The notes beneath the pieces are model-generated. The model was given only the letters and a program-made list of their open reading frames with translations. It had not been told where the DNA came from and searched no databases. This document shows positions 33,998 to 45,613 of a stretch of 64,000 nucleotides of DNA, piece after piece. Within the stretch, counting starts at the first letter, position 1, and each line of letters starts with the position of its first letter. The stretch is taken from NCBI GenBank assembly GCA_031472005.1, contig PZJY01000004.1, positions 3,198,556-3,262,555 on the forward strand. Direction: 5' to 3'. The DNA is from Tetracladium setigerum (lineage: Eukaryota; Ascomycota; Leotiomycetes; Helotiales). The translations under genes were made by a program, and so were the position numbers.

Positions 33998-36078
33998 TTA
34001 TTTCTTGGCACCAGCCTTGACAGCGGCCTTGGTGACCTTGCCAGTCTTCTCGGACTTGTCGACGGACTTGATGACACCAACAGCAACGCTATGAAGAAGT
34101 TAGCAATGAATCGATCAATCAAAGGAAGATGGAAGAAACTTACGTTTGTCTCATATCACGAACGGCGAAACGTCCAAGAGGTGGGTAGTCGGTGAAAGCC
34201 TCAACACACATTGGCTTGGATGGAACCATCTTGACGATGGCGGCATCACCAGACTTGATGAACTTAGGAGCGTTCTCAATGGATTTACCGGTACGGCGAT
34301 CAATCTTCTCCAAGATCTCAGAGAACTTGCAGGCGATGTGGGCAGTGTGGCAATCAAGAACTGGAGCGTAACCAGCACCAACTTGACCAGGGTGGTTGAG
34401 GACAATGACCTGGGCGTTGAAGGACTCGGCACCCTTTGGAGGGTCGTTCTTGGAGTCACCGGCGACGTTACCACGACGGATTTCCTTGACGGAAACGTTC
34501 TTGACGTTGAAACCAACGTTGTCTCCGGGAACACCCTCAACAAGTTGCTCGTGGTGCATCTCGACGGACTTGACTTCAGTGGTGACACCAGCTGGGGCGA
34601 AGACGACGATCATACCGGCCTTGATGATACCGGTCTCAACACGACCGACTGGAACCGTGCCAATACCACCAATCTTGTAAACATCCTGGAGAGGAAGACG
34701 GAGAGGCTTGTCGGTTGGACGCGAAGGTGGGTCGATGGCATCAATGGCCTCGAGGAGGGTCTTGCCGGTGGACTTGCCAGCCTTGGTCTCCTTCTCCCAA
34801 CCCTTGTACCATGGGCAGTTGGTGGAGTTGTCAATCATGTTGTCACCGTTGAATCCGGAGATAGGAACGAAGGCAACAGACTTGGGGTTGTATCCGACCT
34901 TCTTGATGAAGTTGGAAGTCTCCTTGATAATTTCTTGGAAACGGGCCTCGGACCACTTGGTGGTGTCCATCTTGTTGATAGCAACGATGAGTTGCTTGAC
35001 ACCGAGGGTGTAGGCGAGAAGGGCGTGCTCACGAGTTTGGCCATCCTTGGAGATACCAGCCTCGAACTCACCAGTACCAGCGGCAATGATGAGAATGGCG
35101 CAATCGGCCTGGGAAGTACCAGTGATCATGTTCTTGATGAAATCACGGTGACCAGGGGCATCTGTGAGAAAGTGTTAGAATAGGTGTGGTGGTGGATGAG
35201 AGTTGAGGGGGAAGAAGGGAAGAGGAAACATACCAATGACGGTGACATAGTACTTAGGAGTCTCGAACTTCCAGAGAGCAATATCAATGGTGATACCACG
35301 CTCACGCTCGGCCTTGAGTTTGTCCAAAACCCAGGCGTACTTGAAGGAACCCTTACCCAACTCGGCGGCTTCCTGTTGTGGGTATTAGCATTGTGATGGG
35401 AGGAAGAAGTGGTGATGCGATGTGATGATGAAGGAGGGAGAAAGGTGGAAGTTGAACTGGTGAAGAGGAAGGGAGGTGAGGAGGGTGATGAGAATGTTTG
35501 TGCTGGTGTTGATGGGATGTTGTTGACGACGACGATGATGGATAGATGTCGTGCAGCAAGTGTTGCAAACGGTGTGGCGCACCGGTGGTGGTGGCTGGTG
35601 CTCAAAGGTGAGGGAGGGGCAGCCGATTTTTTACCCCACTAAGATGAGATTTTCGAAATTGCCCCGCACCCACCCACCGAGAGAGTGCGATAACACAGAG
35701 AAAAAAAAGAAGAGAAAGAGAGAGAGATCGATCTGCTTACCTTCTCGAACTTCTCGATGGTACGCTTGTCAATTCCACCGCACTTGTAGATCAAGTGACC
35801 TGTTGTATGTGATGTGAGCGGGAGTTTTCGAAGAGAGAAGAGGTGGCTGCTGTCTGAGGGGGCTTACCGGTGGTGGTGGACTTTCCGGAATCGACGTGGC
35901 CGATAACGACCACGTTAATGTGCATCTTCTCCTTACTGCGAGGGCGAGCATGGTTAGCAGGTGTTCCATTAAGATCGCTGCCATCCTCCTCGCGATGCTG
36001 CTGATGGCGTCGCAGATGCAGATGACGATGGAGGGAAGGTAGGAAGGAAAATCAGGCTTTGGTTGTGACTTACCCCAT
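33998..36078 (-). CDS. TEF1: Translation elongation factor 1-alpha
   Basis: Six coding exons. The first is only ATGGG (36078-36074), followed by KEKMHINVVVIGHVDSGKST (P-loop), HLIYKCGGIDKRTIEKFEK, then EAAELGKGSFKYAWVLDKLK and GITIDIALWKFET (switch I region), then DAPGHRDF and NKMD in the long exon ending near 34144. The last exon (about 34089-33998) ends GKVTKAAVKAGAKK. It matches the usual 460-residue length. eEF1A carries aminoacyl-tRNA to the ribosomal A site in a GTP-dependent manner. Codon use is strongly biased to C/G-ending codons, as expected for a very highly expressed gene, and this creates a long open frame on the opposite strand. All frames are intact. Confidence 0.98.
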
Positions 36079-37702
36079 GTTGGCGGTTTAGGAATGTATT
36101 TTTTGGTGTGTGTTTTGAATCTGTTGATGCTGGTGTTAGCAGAGTGCTGATGATGGAGTTGCGGTGTTGTGGTTGAGGGCGAACTCACTTGCAGAGTAGA
36201 TTGCTTGAATCAAAGGTATGCAAGACGGGTTTTGAAAGAAGGTCGAGGAGAAGCGACGAGGAAGTAAAAGAAAAAGGCCAAGGCGCTAATAGAGGGGCTA
36301 GAGTTAGCGCGGCGCTAGTGATGCCTGAGGGGAAAAAATCTTTTTCGACGACCGAAAAGTGAGCAGGCCGGCGGCAAGCCTTGCGTGCGTCACGAGTAGT
36401 TCACGCTTGGAGGAGGCTGTGAGAGCGATTCAACTTTGCTTGTTACTTTATTCTTGACTTATTATATTCGTGAGAATATTGTATCTTCAAAATATAAACT
36501 GCATTTCTATCTATCTGTCCATCTGTCTCGAGTCTCTTCCTCTTCCCCTCGCAAAATCCTTCCAACAAACAACAAACATCGTCACCACATCCATCCCACC
36601 TCCAAACACGCTCTGTCGCATCAGATTGGGCTGGTGGTGGGGCAGATCGTTGGGCGCCAAAAGAGGAAGCTCAACTCCAACACCAAAATCATTTCAGCCT
36701 TTCTCTTAAATCTTCAAAATTCAATTTCACTTCGTGCTTCATATTCCCGCTGACTTTCTACTGAGTTTGTCTGAACTTTCCGTTTCACCATCGCTTCTCT
36801 ATTGCCAAAGTTTTGCCAAAACGTTTTTTCTTTGAACCTTGTAGCGACGTCACAAACTGAGCCTCGGAGCTGGCCTCCGCGTTTGCACTGGAAAAAAAAG
36901 GGACTTTGATATTTTTATTTTGCGAGAGACCCATGATAAATTCAGAACCGGCAATATGCGCATTCCCTCACTCTTTGCCTCTGTATTCTTTGTATCTAAT
37001 TCGATTGCGCCGTTCGAGTCATTCGGCGGGTTGGAAGCGTCGTCTCTTGCTGAAGCTTCGCCGTATGAATCAGACCACCACATAATACACAATACACATC
37101 TGTTTTGGAGCAGCAAACTAGACTCTCTGTTTGAATCATTTTGAATTTACACCACACAACTCTTCTTGGATGAGAATTTTCTTAAGCGCTCTGCTTACCC
37201 ATTTGGGACTTGCTCCATACTAGATTGAGTGTTGGAGAGGGCAAATTCTCTAGTCGCAGCCATGCGGACAAGGCTCTGTTCAACCCAATCGATTTCCCCC
37301 AAGTTATCAAGGAAAAGGGAGAGGGCTGGCCGTGTACAATCAGGAAAGGAAAGATAGTATTAGGAGATGCAGAGGAGAGATAAATTTTCTATCCGCTACG
37401 TCCTCTCTCTTTTTAATGGCTATTGTCCTGTATCATTTGATTGTGATATCTCCATGTCTCCCACCATAGAACCTACTCGCTGAGGTTTTGGCTCGAGAAG
37501 CTGTACTCTACTTACTCTTCCCACATCCATTGCACCCAAATGACAGGAAGTGGGCATTTAAAATATTGCATTCTCACAATCTAGGTACCTACTTTACAAA
37601 GCCTCTCCTCATGCCAGCATAGCGCTAGCAGAAAGAGATAACTCGTCTACAGGCTCCCTCACTCATCCTCCTCATCCTCCTCTCCTAGAATCGGCTCCAC
37701 AA
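36079..37702. other. TEF1 promoter region and intergenic
   Basis: The first 400 bp upstream of 36078 (read on the minus strand) should hold the TEF1 promoter. Pyrimidine-rich plus-strand tracts lie at 36500-36560. One small possible secreted ORF at 36956-37144 is listed separately. Confidence 0.4.
36956..37144 (+). CDS. Doubtful small secreted peptide
   Basis: Sixty-two codons from ATG begin MRIPSLFASVFFVSNSIAP, which resembles a signal peptide, followed by a short acidic/Ser-rich segment. It lacks cysteines, has no visible intron or homologue I can recall, and sits in intergenic DNA. Chance is a fair explanation. Confidence 0.15.
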   Translation: MRIPSLFASVFFVSNSIAPFESFGGLEASSLAEASPYESDHHIIHNTHLFWSSKLDSLFESF

Positions 37703-39238
37703 TCAGATTCCCCCTCTACCCAACCTCTCCCCAATACTTCCCCCTTCCTCAACCTCATAAACAACCCTCGGAAAAGTCTGCACCAATCTAAATCCAAATT
37801 TATGCTCATAGCCTTCAGGTCTTGCAACGGGCTTCTCCGACCTCTCCTCCTGAAGGAGGTCATAACAATCCACAAAAGCGTATAACTCCTCAATCCTATC
37901 ACTCGCTCTAAAGCGTCTCATGATTCTCGCCGCTTCAGGCATCTTAAGACCTAGCTTCACGACATCCTTCTCCTCTACACTCGGCTCCTCCAAAATTCGC
38001 GAAGCTCGCCATCTCCTCCATTGCAGCATATTCTCCGCCAATTTGTCCGCCCTGTCTCGCGCTTCCTGTTCTCGCTTCTCCTCGGCAGCAGCCTTGGCTG
38101 CTTCCTCCTTCCTGAGCCTCGCCCTCTCCCTATCCGCTGCCAAACTCCTCTCATATGCCTCATCCTGCGCCGTTCTAATATTCCTATCATAATCCTGCGC
38201 TGATCTCGCGGCTCTCACCTCGCCTAATAAGCTCTCATGGCCATCTATCGCCTTGGTTAGCCGAGCCAGGTAGGTATTCGCGTCCATAGGCCCAGTGATT
38301 CGTTCAACCACGATCATGGATGTACTGCCCACTGCGGAACTCAGCGCAACGACGGCTGTAAAGGGGAATTTGGTGCAGTTGAGCGCCGTGGAAACTTCGT
38401 ATGCTTCGGCGTCGCGGACATCGCCTACCCAGAGGATGAGTTTAGAGGGGGCAGCGGTGAGGTATTCGATGATTCGTGGGGATAGTAGAGTGCTGCTGAT
38501 GAAGGAGGATGTATCGTCATGTTCGGGAGAGAGGAGGAGGACAAGGAGGAATTTGAGCTCGGTTTTCGCGAGGTCTAAAGCTTGTGCGTAGGAGCCTTCG
38601 AAAAAGGGAATTGCGTTTGGGCCATAATCTTCTTCAAATTCCCGCTTCAGTCTTGCCACTGCGTCGCGGGGTTTCAGTGGTCTGCGGTTTGATTTGGGAC
38701 GGCGTCGAATGTTGGGATTTTGGTTGGGTTGGAGGGCTCGTGGGAGGAAGGGGAAGAGGTAGGAGAAGAGACCGAATGCGCCACTGAATATCTTGTAGAG
38801 GAGAGTGAACGGGGTGAAGAGGAGTGCGAGGAGGAAGGGAGGTCTGCGAGCGACCTGGTCGGGTTGAGGAACTATCCTTGGGGCCAGGTCTTGTGGGCTT
38901 CTTGATCCGGCTCTCGCAGCATTGTGGAGGAGTGTTTCCTGCAGATTCTCTTGTCTTGTGCTTCGTATTGGGGGGGCATTTTGCGCTGCTAGAGCTTCTG
39001 CGACGAGATCTGGTCCTTCGCCGTCAAAGAATTTGGCGATTGCGATCTGTTGAGGTTAGCACACGACCATTAGAGGAATAGAAGCAGGCATCGCTCAACT
39101 CACCTCCACATTCCATTGTGATCTTTGCAGTAGCGGGATCGCAGACGCGGCGTCTTGATCTGTGACTGCGGTGTATTGTTGTAGAGCCTGTTGTTGCGGC
39201 TCTGACAGCTGGCTGATGTCTGGCTGTGGTGTTGCCAT
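37703..39238 (-). CDS. UBX-domain protein, FAF2/UBXD8-like (ERAD adaptor)
   Basis: Exon 1 (39238-39104) encodes MATPQPDISQLSEPQQQAL plus a UBA-type helix triplet (DQDAASAIPLLQRSQWNVE). After a 57-nt intron, exon 2 (39046-37703) completes 492 residues. A hydrophobic hairpin (PPFLLALLFTPFTLLYKIF, then a second segment; about 118-155) would insert in the ER membrane. A thioredoxin-like UAS domain (about 180-310), a long charged coiled coil (about 325-390) and a C-terminal UBX domain with RRFRASDRIEELYAFVDCY and FGFRLVQTFPRVVY follow. This order matches FAF2/UBXD8-type proteins, which recruit Cdc48/p97 to ubiquitinated ER substrates and lipid droplets. The frame is intact. Confidence 0.9.
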
Positions 39239-40011
39239 TCTGGAGAAATGTAGGAAGGAGGAGGACTGTAATGCGCTCAAGCACGCATGTTCTCCGATAT
39301 CTTCAGGTTCAGGTGCAGTATTTAGGTATTGGGAAGGAGGAGAAGAATAGGCAGAAGTAGTTGTAGTGGTAGTCGTAGCTACTAGGTAGAGACTGTTATC
39401 TGCTTTTGACGTTAAATGAATGATATTGAAACTATCAAACTCTATGAGTAGTAGGCACAGTATTCAACTACGGCTGTCGAGCAAGTTCCACGGTGTTGAC
39501 ATCGCATCGCCTCTCGGCATCAAAGTCCGCGCTCCGCTGAACGCCAACACCCAACCAACACCAACAGCCCCCCTGTCTCGTGGTGAAGCTGCCGCAGACG
39601 CAGATCAACATCGGCGCCCCACCATTTCAACTTCGCGATAGCATCAAGAACAGGAAACACAACACCATTACCCAATTTGCACTCGATTCTTTCCCTACGA
39701 TGGTGGTTTGACAGTGTCAACACAACAGTTGCGCCTCTTTGGGTTCTGGGAATACGCTCTGTCGTCGACAAGAGCTCCAAGAACTGCCGACCACCCTACT
39801 CCAGATCCTGGGGAAATGTCCTCCAGAGCCAAGTAAGCATTCGCGTTCGGGAATTTCTACTTGTGAAGTCTTGAGGACTATGCAGAGCGCCTTGCAACCC
39901 TCCTTCATTCTCCCCTCCTACATACTGCATGCGAAAGGATCCTGACCCGAGTCCAGACTTCGCTCAGAGACATTGGGGCGCGCTGGATAGTTGGACGAAA
40001 ACACAATTGCA
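39239..40011. other. Divergent promoter region UBX gene / PAN3
   Basis: The UBX gene departs leftward, PAN3 rightward. Small frames here are shadow-like. No other element recognised. Confidence 0.4.
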
Positions 40012-43000
40012 ATGGCTGCCACACGCTTCAATCAGCCAGAGCTGCGAAAGCCTGCAGGGTCTCCAAGACCAAAAGGCAGAGGTATGGATGTCTCCGGGCA
40101 ATGGCATTGCGAGATTCGAAACGGCAACCAGTTCAACGGCTGATCATGGCGGGTGCAGAAAATGCGAAGGACACATTGTGTAGAAATGTTTTGATATATG
40201 GGCATTGCAGATATGAGGATCAGGGCTGTGCCTTCAATCATGATCCGAATAGGCCGGCACCAACTGTGGTAGACAAGTAAGTTGATTTTCATTGTTACTC
40301 CGGATGGCCGCACTGGGAGCCGCAAACTTGGATACCTTCGCATGGGAATCGGATCGATGCTTGAAGAGAGCTTCTCAGTATATCAGGCCTGGGCTGGACT
40401 TTTGAATCCCTTGGGACAAAGAGAATGGAAGAAGTCAGACCAATATTCCGACCTTGACATTCTCTTGACGCCATTCCAAGAGCGGGCTCTATGTCGTGGA
40501 TAGAGAGTAAAGAGATGGATGGCTGTTGCACGTTTATTTCCCAATCTCAACGATTTCCGTTTGGGGACCATATAGAGTTGCCAGGAGAAACTGTTTGTTG
40601 TTGGCTGGTAATGCGTATGGTCTTGACATCAGTTGGCGTTCGACCAGGCTTGTGCTTCCATTTCCATGAAGCTGCGTGTGCCCCAATTGCACAGGACGGA
40701 CGAGGATATACGTAAAGGAGAAGACAAGAGGAAAAGACAGTTGCGTTAAGCCCAGGCAACGGGTACTTTGCTTCCATAGAACTGGGACGGCAGCTAGTAA
40801 CAAGAGCAACCAGAACGTCTGCAACACACAGCAGGTTAGACTTCATTCACACTGAGGAGCTGGAAGTTACCTGGATTTTTATGGGGTGCCATCTAGATTT
40901 ATCGTCAAGGAAGACAGATGTGTTTGGTGTTGCCAACGAGTGCAGCAGTTTCGATCCAGAAGACTCGAGACTTCCCCACCAGTTCGCGTCGAGCCATCTT
41001 CCTCCCCGGCAGACTTGAGGTCAACATGCATCATCTTGCAACCACAGCCAGCTGGAATCACATTCACACTCAGAAGTACAACTACGACTACAACTACAAA
41101 GGCTCCATCCCATTCGCTCCTATGGATCACCAAGACCCCTTCAATCATGCTAGCTCAGCAAACTTCGCCCCAAGAAGTGTACATAGTCTGCAATACAGGA
41201 AGAGTCTCCCTGCCTTGTCAAGCCTTGCCTTTGCTTCCAACAATCAAGTTTGGAGCCAAGAGGCGGGATAACTTCCTGGGACTCACTTCGGCTTGCAGGC
41301 TACAAATTCCACGCATTTTCATCCTGGATTTAATCGTCAAGACAGATTGGAGAGAGACAAGCTAATCAGAATGCATAGTCTGGCCAACAGGAAAACACTT
41401 AGTGTCGACTCTCCTTCATTCACCCCGAGCACATTGGCTGCTCCCAAATCCTCAACGATCACCTCACAAGCTGCAAGTGCAGCTCCTTTCACCCCTCGTG
41501 GTCTGGCTGGTGGTAAGCCGTCTCTCCCTTTTTGCATAATCCCAGCCAGCTAAAACACTTGACCAGGCCATACTCCAACCCCTCAAGCCGACCCAGAACC
41601 TGTTCAATTCAACCCGGCAACAATCAGAGAATTTACACCAAGCCAAAATTATGACATGAGCCAAACGGTAGATTTAACTCTTCCTCCTTTTCAGCAGCCC
41701 GTTGACATACACAGCTCCCAAACGGATCTGGAGTTGACGGCCAATATACGTCTGATCCCTTTTCCATGTCCACTCTCACTCAAGCGATGCCGACTCCCCA
41801 ATACAATCCCTACGCCGAAGACCCAAGCGCAAGCGTAAATGCAGCTGCTACTTACTTCTCTTCACAACCTGGCTTTACCTCCCCCGCCCAACCAGTAGGT
41901 CCTAATCAGCAGAAGCATGTTCCCGCTGACATTTCCAGCTTCAATACCATCTTTATTCTTCCTACGGTCCCCACAAAAGCGATTTATTGCCATACCAGAG
42001 ACTAGTGCATGACTTTTTCATCCCAGACGATATCAGAGAACATATGCACAAACAGAACGAAGCCACTCACCAAGTCATGCCAAACTCTCAGCTTCCTACG
42101 GTCGAGCCATATCACACCTTAGTCGCTCTTGACACCCAGCATCAAAAGAGTGCTGTTATCTTTGGTCTTCCGGCATGGGTGTATAAAGCCACCAGTATGA
42201 AGAATGGACACACCTATTGCTTGCGGAGGATCGCTGGTAAGCCAATATTTGGTCCGTCAATACTAAAGCTGACCTGTTAGGTTACCGGTTGACCAACGAG
42301 AAAGCCATCAAGGCTGCGAAGGAGTGGCGAAGAGTCGACAATGGTGGAGTAGTCTCAGTTGTTGATGCTTTCACCTGCCGTTCTTTCGGCGACAGCTCCC
42401 TCATCTTCGTCACCAATTACCATCCACTATCCAAGACTTTGGTTGAAGCGCATTTCACAAACACCAATCGATTTGGTAACAGAGTGAACACAGCGATTCC
42501 CGAGCACGTTCTCTGGAGCTACACAATTCAGATTGCAAATGCCATCAAGGCTGTTCATACTGCGAAGCTCGCCGTTCGTTGCCTGGACGCGAGTAAAGTG
42601 CTTCTTACAGACAAGACTCGAATTCGTCTGGGTGCCTGTGCTGTACTGGATGTTGTCCAATACGAGACAAGTAGGCCATTGATTGATCTCCAGCAAGAAG
42701 ACTTTGTCCATTTTGGAAAGCTCATGCTCGCATTGGCCACCAACAACCTCTCCGTCACTACTGCTCAAAATCTCAAACCAGCCCTCGATCTGCTTGGCCG
42801 GAACTATACAATCGAATTCAAGGATACAGTCATGTGGCTTCTATCACCAGCTCCACCTCAGTCCACGAAGAGTATTGATGAGTTTGTCCAGGGTATCGCT
42901 GGTCATGTCATGTCCTCCCTTGATGCTTCGTTCCATGCCAACGATACTATATATTCTGTTCTCAATAAGGAGCTTGAGAACGGCCGACTGGCTCGACTCA

Positions 43001-43320
43001 TGATGAAGCTAGCCACAATCAACGAGCGACCAGAATACGAGGGAGACAAGAATTGGGCCGAGACTGGTGATCGTTATTCGTTGAAGTTGCTTCGGGATTA
43101 CATCTTTCATCAAGTTGATGCTCAAGGCAAACCGGTTACCGACCTTGGGCACATGATTTCCTGCTTGAACAAGTTGGATGCTGGGATTGATGAGAAGATT
43201 GAGCTCGTTACGCGAGACGAATCTGGGTCTTTTATTATGTCTTACCGAGAACTGAAGAAGATTGCTTCGGCCACATTCGGTGATCTGACCAAAACTCCTG
43301 GAAAGCCAAGATTTGGATGA
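40012..43320 (+). CDS. PAN3: PAN2-PAN3 deadenylase subunit PAN3
   Basis: Seven exons: 40012-40081, 40159-40276, 41391-41512, 41565-41667, 41715-41894, 41939-42236, 42281-43320. The start MAATRFNQPELRKPAGSPR and a CCCH zinc finger (CRNVLIYGHCRYEDQGCAFNH) are followed by the PAM2-like KTLSVDSPSFTPS element, a linker, then LPYQRLVHDFFIPDDIREHM, the pseudokinase (GYRLTNEKAIKAAKEW, AIKAVHTAKLAVRCLDASKV) and the C-terminal knob (DLGHMISCLNKLDAGIDEKI). PAN3 recruits PAN2 to poly(A)-binding protein for mRNA tail trimming. Intron 2 is unusually long (1,114 nt). Exon 4 is out of frame by one base unless the C run at about 41576-41582 is one longer. Expected length about 643 residues. Confidence 0.93.
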
Positions 43321-43980
43321 GATGTTGATTGCATTTGAGAAAAACGGGGCAATTGACGGCGTGGCATTTGGGTCTTTGGGAGACGGATTGGACTTATGAT
43401 ATGATTTTGCGATTTGTTTGGATTACGCTACGGCTTGATCTTGTGATGAGAGATGACGGCGATTCTTCCTCAGGCTTATCGACCTTTGCTTCTTGGTATG
43501 TATCATCCGAGACTACTGTTATGTTTTCTTGGTAGGGAAATGCCTTTGGTCAATAGATATATACAGGCGAGTTGATCAGAGAAAGTATATGGCGGGGAAA
43601 GGAGTAGAGCAGTGGTTGGCAGTATCAAATTAATAAAAAACACTTTCAAAATATCATTTGCCCACACACTGTGAGTCTAGTCTGTGCTTGTGATGGGGAC
43701 TTGGAATGATATTCAAAAAGAGGTTTCAATTCCTCATTTATTTTGGAGTTTCTTTACGACATGGGCTTCTCTGCTTGCTATCCGTGGTAGTATGGTGGCG
43801 ATGATTGATTTCTATAAAGATTCAAAAACATCGCCAAACTTTCTTTCGAGATGGTATCATGATTCCGTGTTGTCGTATATCTCTCCTTTCCCTTTCCCTC
43901 CCCCAATGCTATTTCTTAAAAGGTTTTGTTTCCCCTTTTTATAATTTGTTCTCGAGCACGCTCGATCTCTCACTCCTTCA
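43321..43980. other. Convergent 3' region PAN3 / LSm7
   Basis: Both genes end here. AT-rich, no gene seen. AATAAAAAAC near 43632 could serve polyadenylation on the plus strand. Confidence 0.35.
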
Positions 43981-44757
43981 TCATTCATCCTCCTGTGCTT
44001 GCAAGAATGGATTCGCTATCTCTTCGCTTCCGTCGACGGGGGCTATGAGGACGAGGAGGGTGCCGCGGGCTACGACGAGGCCGAGAGGTCGGGTGGTGGT
44101 ATTTCCTTCGTCGTCTGTGGTGGGAAGGGGGAGTGGGTTAGTTGGGAGTTGGTTGGTTGATGGAGTTGTGGTATTGGGGAAATGGTGGTAGGGAGGGAGG
44201 GAGGAAAGGAGAGAAGGGGAAAGAAGGAACGGGATTGGGAGAACAAACCTCGCATAACTTCAGCTACGTCGTCTAGGACGAGGTTCATGAGTGCGTCGAA
44301 GCCTTTGAGCGTGCCTCTTACTGTTAGAGGAGAGGAAGAAGTTAGCTTAGTACGTTCGTTAAGTTCTTTCTTTCTAAAACCAATTCCACCCATCTAATCA
44401 TCCAGCGCAAATATAAACCACCAAGTAAATGCGATAGCAAGCACTACTCCAACACAAACTTTCCATTCTCTTTCCCTTTCCAATAACCTCAAAGAATAGA
44501 AAGAAAGAAAAAAAGGAAGGAAGAAGTAAACAACAGAAAAACAACTCACCCTCCCTTCCCCCAGTAAACTTCACTGTGATCTCCTTGTCCATATACTTTT
44601 GCAAGTCCAGAATATTCTCCTTCTTGGGCTTCTCTCTGTCTCCGCCGGAGTGTCCACCTCTGCCTCCTCGACCGCCTCCTTCATGGTGACCTCGACCTCC
44701 GCCGCCTCTACCGCCTCCCCGGCCACCGCCGCGTTGGTGGGGTGTCTGCGCAGACAT
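43981..44757 (-). CDS. LSM7: U6 snRNA-associated Sm-like protein LSm7
   Basis: Exons 44757-44550, 44320-44249 and 44114-43981 splice to 137 residues. The first 45 residues are an Arg/Gly-rich extension (RGGGRGGGRGG). The Sm fold follows: ILDLQKYMDKEITVKFTGGRE (Sm1 start), VRGTLKGFDALMNLVLDDVAE with the conserved G and D/N residues, and the Sm2 segment LGLVVARGTLLVLIAP. LSm7 is part of the LSm2-8 ring on U6 snRNA and the LSm1-7 ring that promotes mRNA decapping. The cytosolic ring works after PAN2-PAN3 deadenylation, and PAN3 is the convergent neighbour, which may be coincidence. Confidence 0.93.
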
Positions 44758-45613
44758 GTTGTGTAGGTAGGTAGGTAGTGATGGAGGGGTTGGTTGGTTT
44801 GGTTGGTTTTGGGAAGGGGGGATTGTGTAGGAGCGGGAATTGAAAGAAATGTTTCTCTGTTAGACGTGTGAAAACAAAGCTTGAATGACTGAGTTCAAAT
44901 TGCAATTCGGTTGTAAATAGTTGTGCAAAGTTGAGAGGTTGCAGTCAACAAAATGGCCGAGTATCAAACAAACAAAGCTCGAAGCGATGCGATGCACAAT
45001 GCAGCTTCGTCCCTCTCTCCCACGACAAGGCTGAAATGCTCATCCAGCCAAACACCCACTCAAGTGATTGTGATTGGCTAGTGGAGTTCCCCAATACCGC
45101 TAAACCCCATTGAGTCGGAGCGGGCGGAACTTCCTCTCTGTGAGGGATATCTGTCACGTGCATGAGGGATTAATTGCGCAGCGGAGAGAGTCCGTGGCGG
45201 AATCCTAATCTAGAGGCGTTTTCTGTCCGCGCAAGCTGCTGTGTCAGGTTTTCCCAGCGCTGTCTCTCTCCCTTCCAACCATTTTTCTCTCCCGGCGATC
45301 CCTGATGATCATGATGATGACTACTATGACTGTGACTGTGATTGTGATTGAGAGGCAATAACAGGAGTGAGTTGAGGATATACTCTGAAAGGAGCTCTGA
45401 GAGAGTGTGAGAGTGAGAGTGAGTGAGAGTGGGAAACAGAGAGGTATGTGATCGATGGGTGGGAATCCGCCGCTCCGCTCCACCCCGAGGAGGAGGAACA
45501 CAACAACAACTCCCACAAGCAGCGATATTAACAACACCACCACAGATACAATCGCCAGATCATAGAGATCCTATCCAATTCAATTCAAATCTCCCCTTCC
45601 TCACCACAACAAA
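44758..45613. other. Divergent promoter region LSm7 / Zn2Cys6 gene
   Basis: About 860 bp. Includes a GA-rich tract at 45395-45430 and degenerate TGATGATCATGATGATG sequence near 45303. No gene supported. Confidence 0.4.

Noticed and set aside
34146..35183. 345-codon plus-strand ORF antisense to TEF1
   Set aside because: Its codons mirror the biased codons of TEF1, which suppress stops on the opposite strand. The TEF1 protein is unmistakable.
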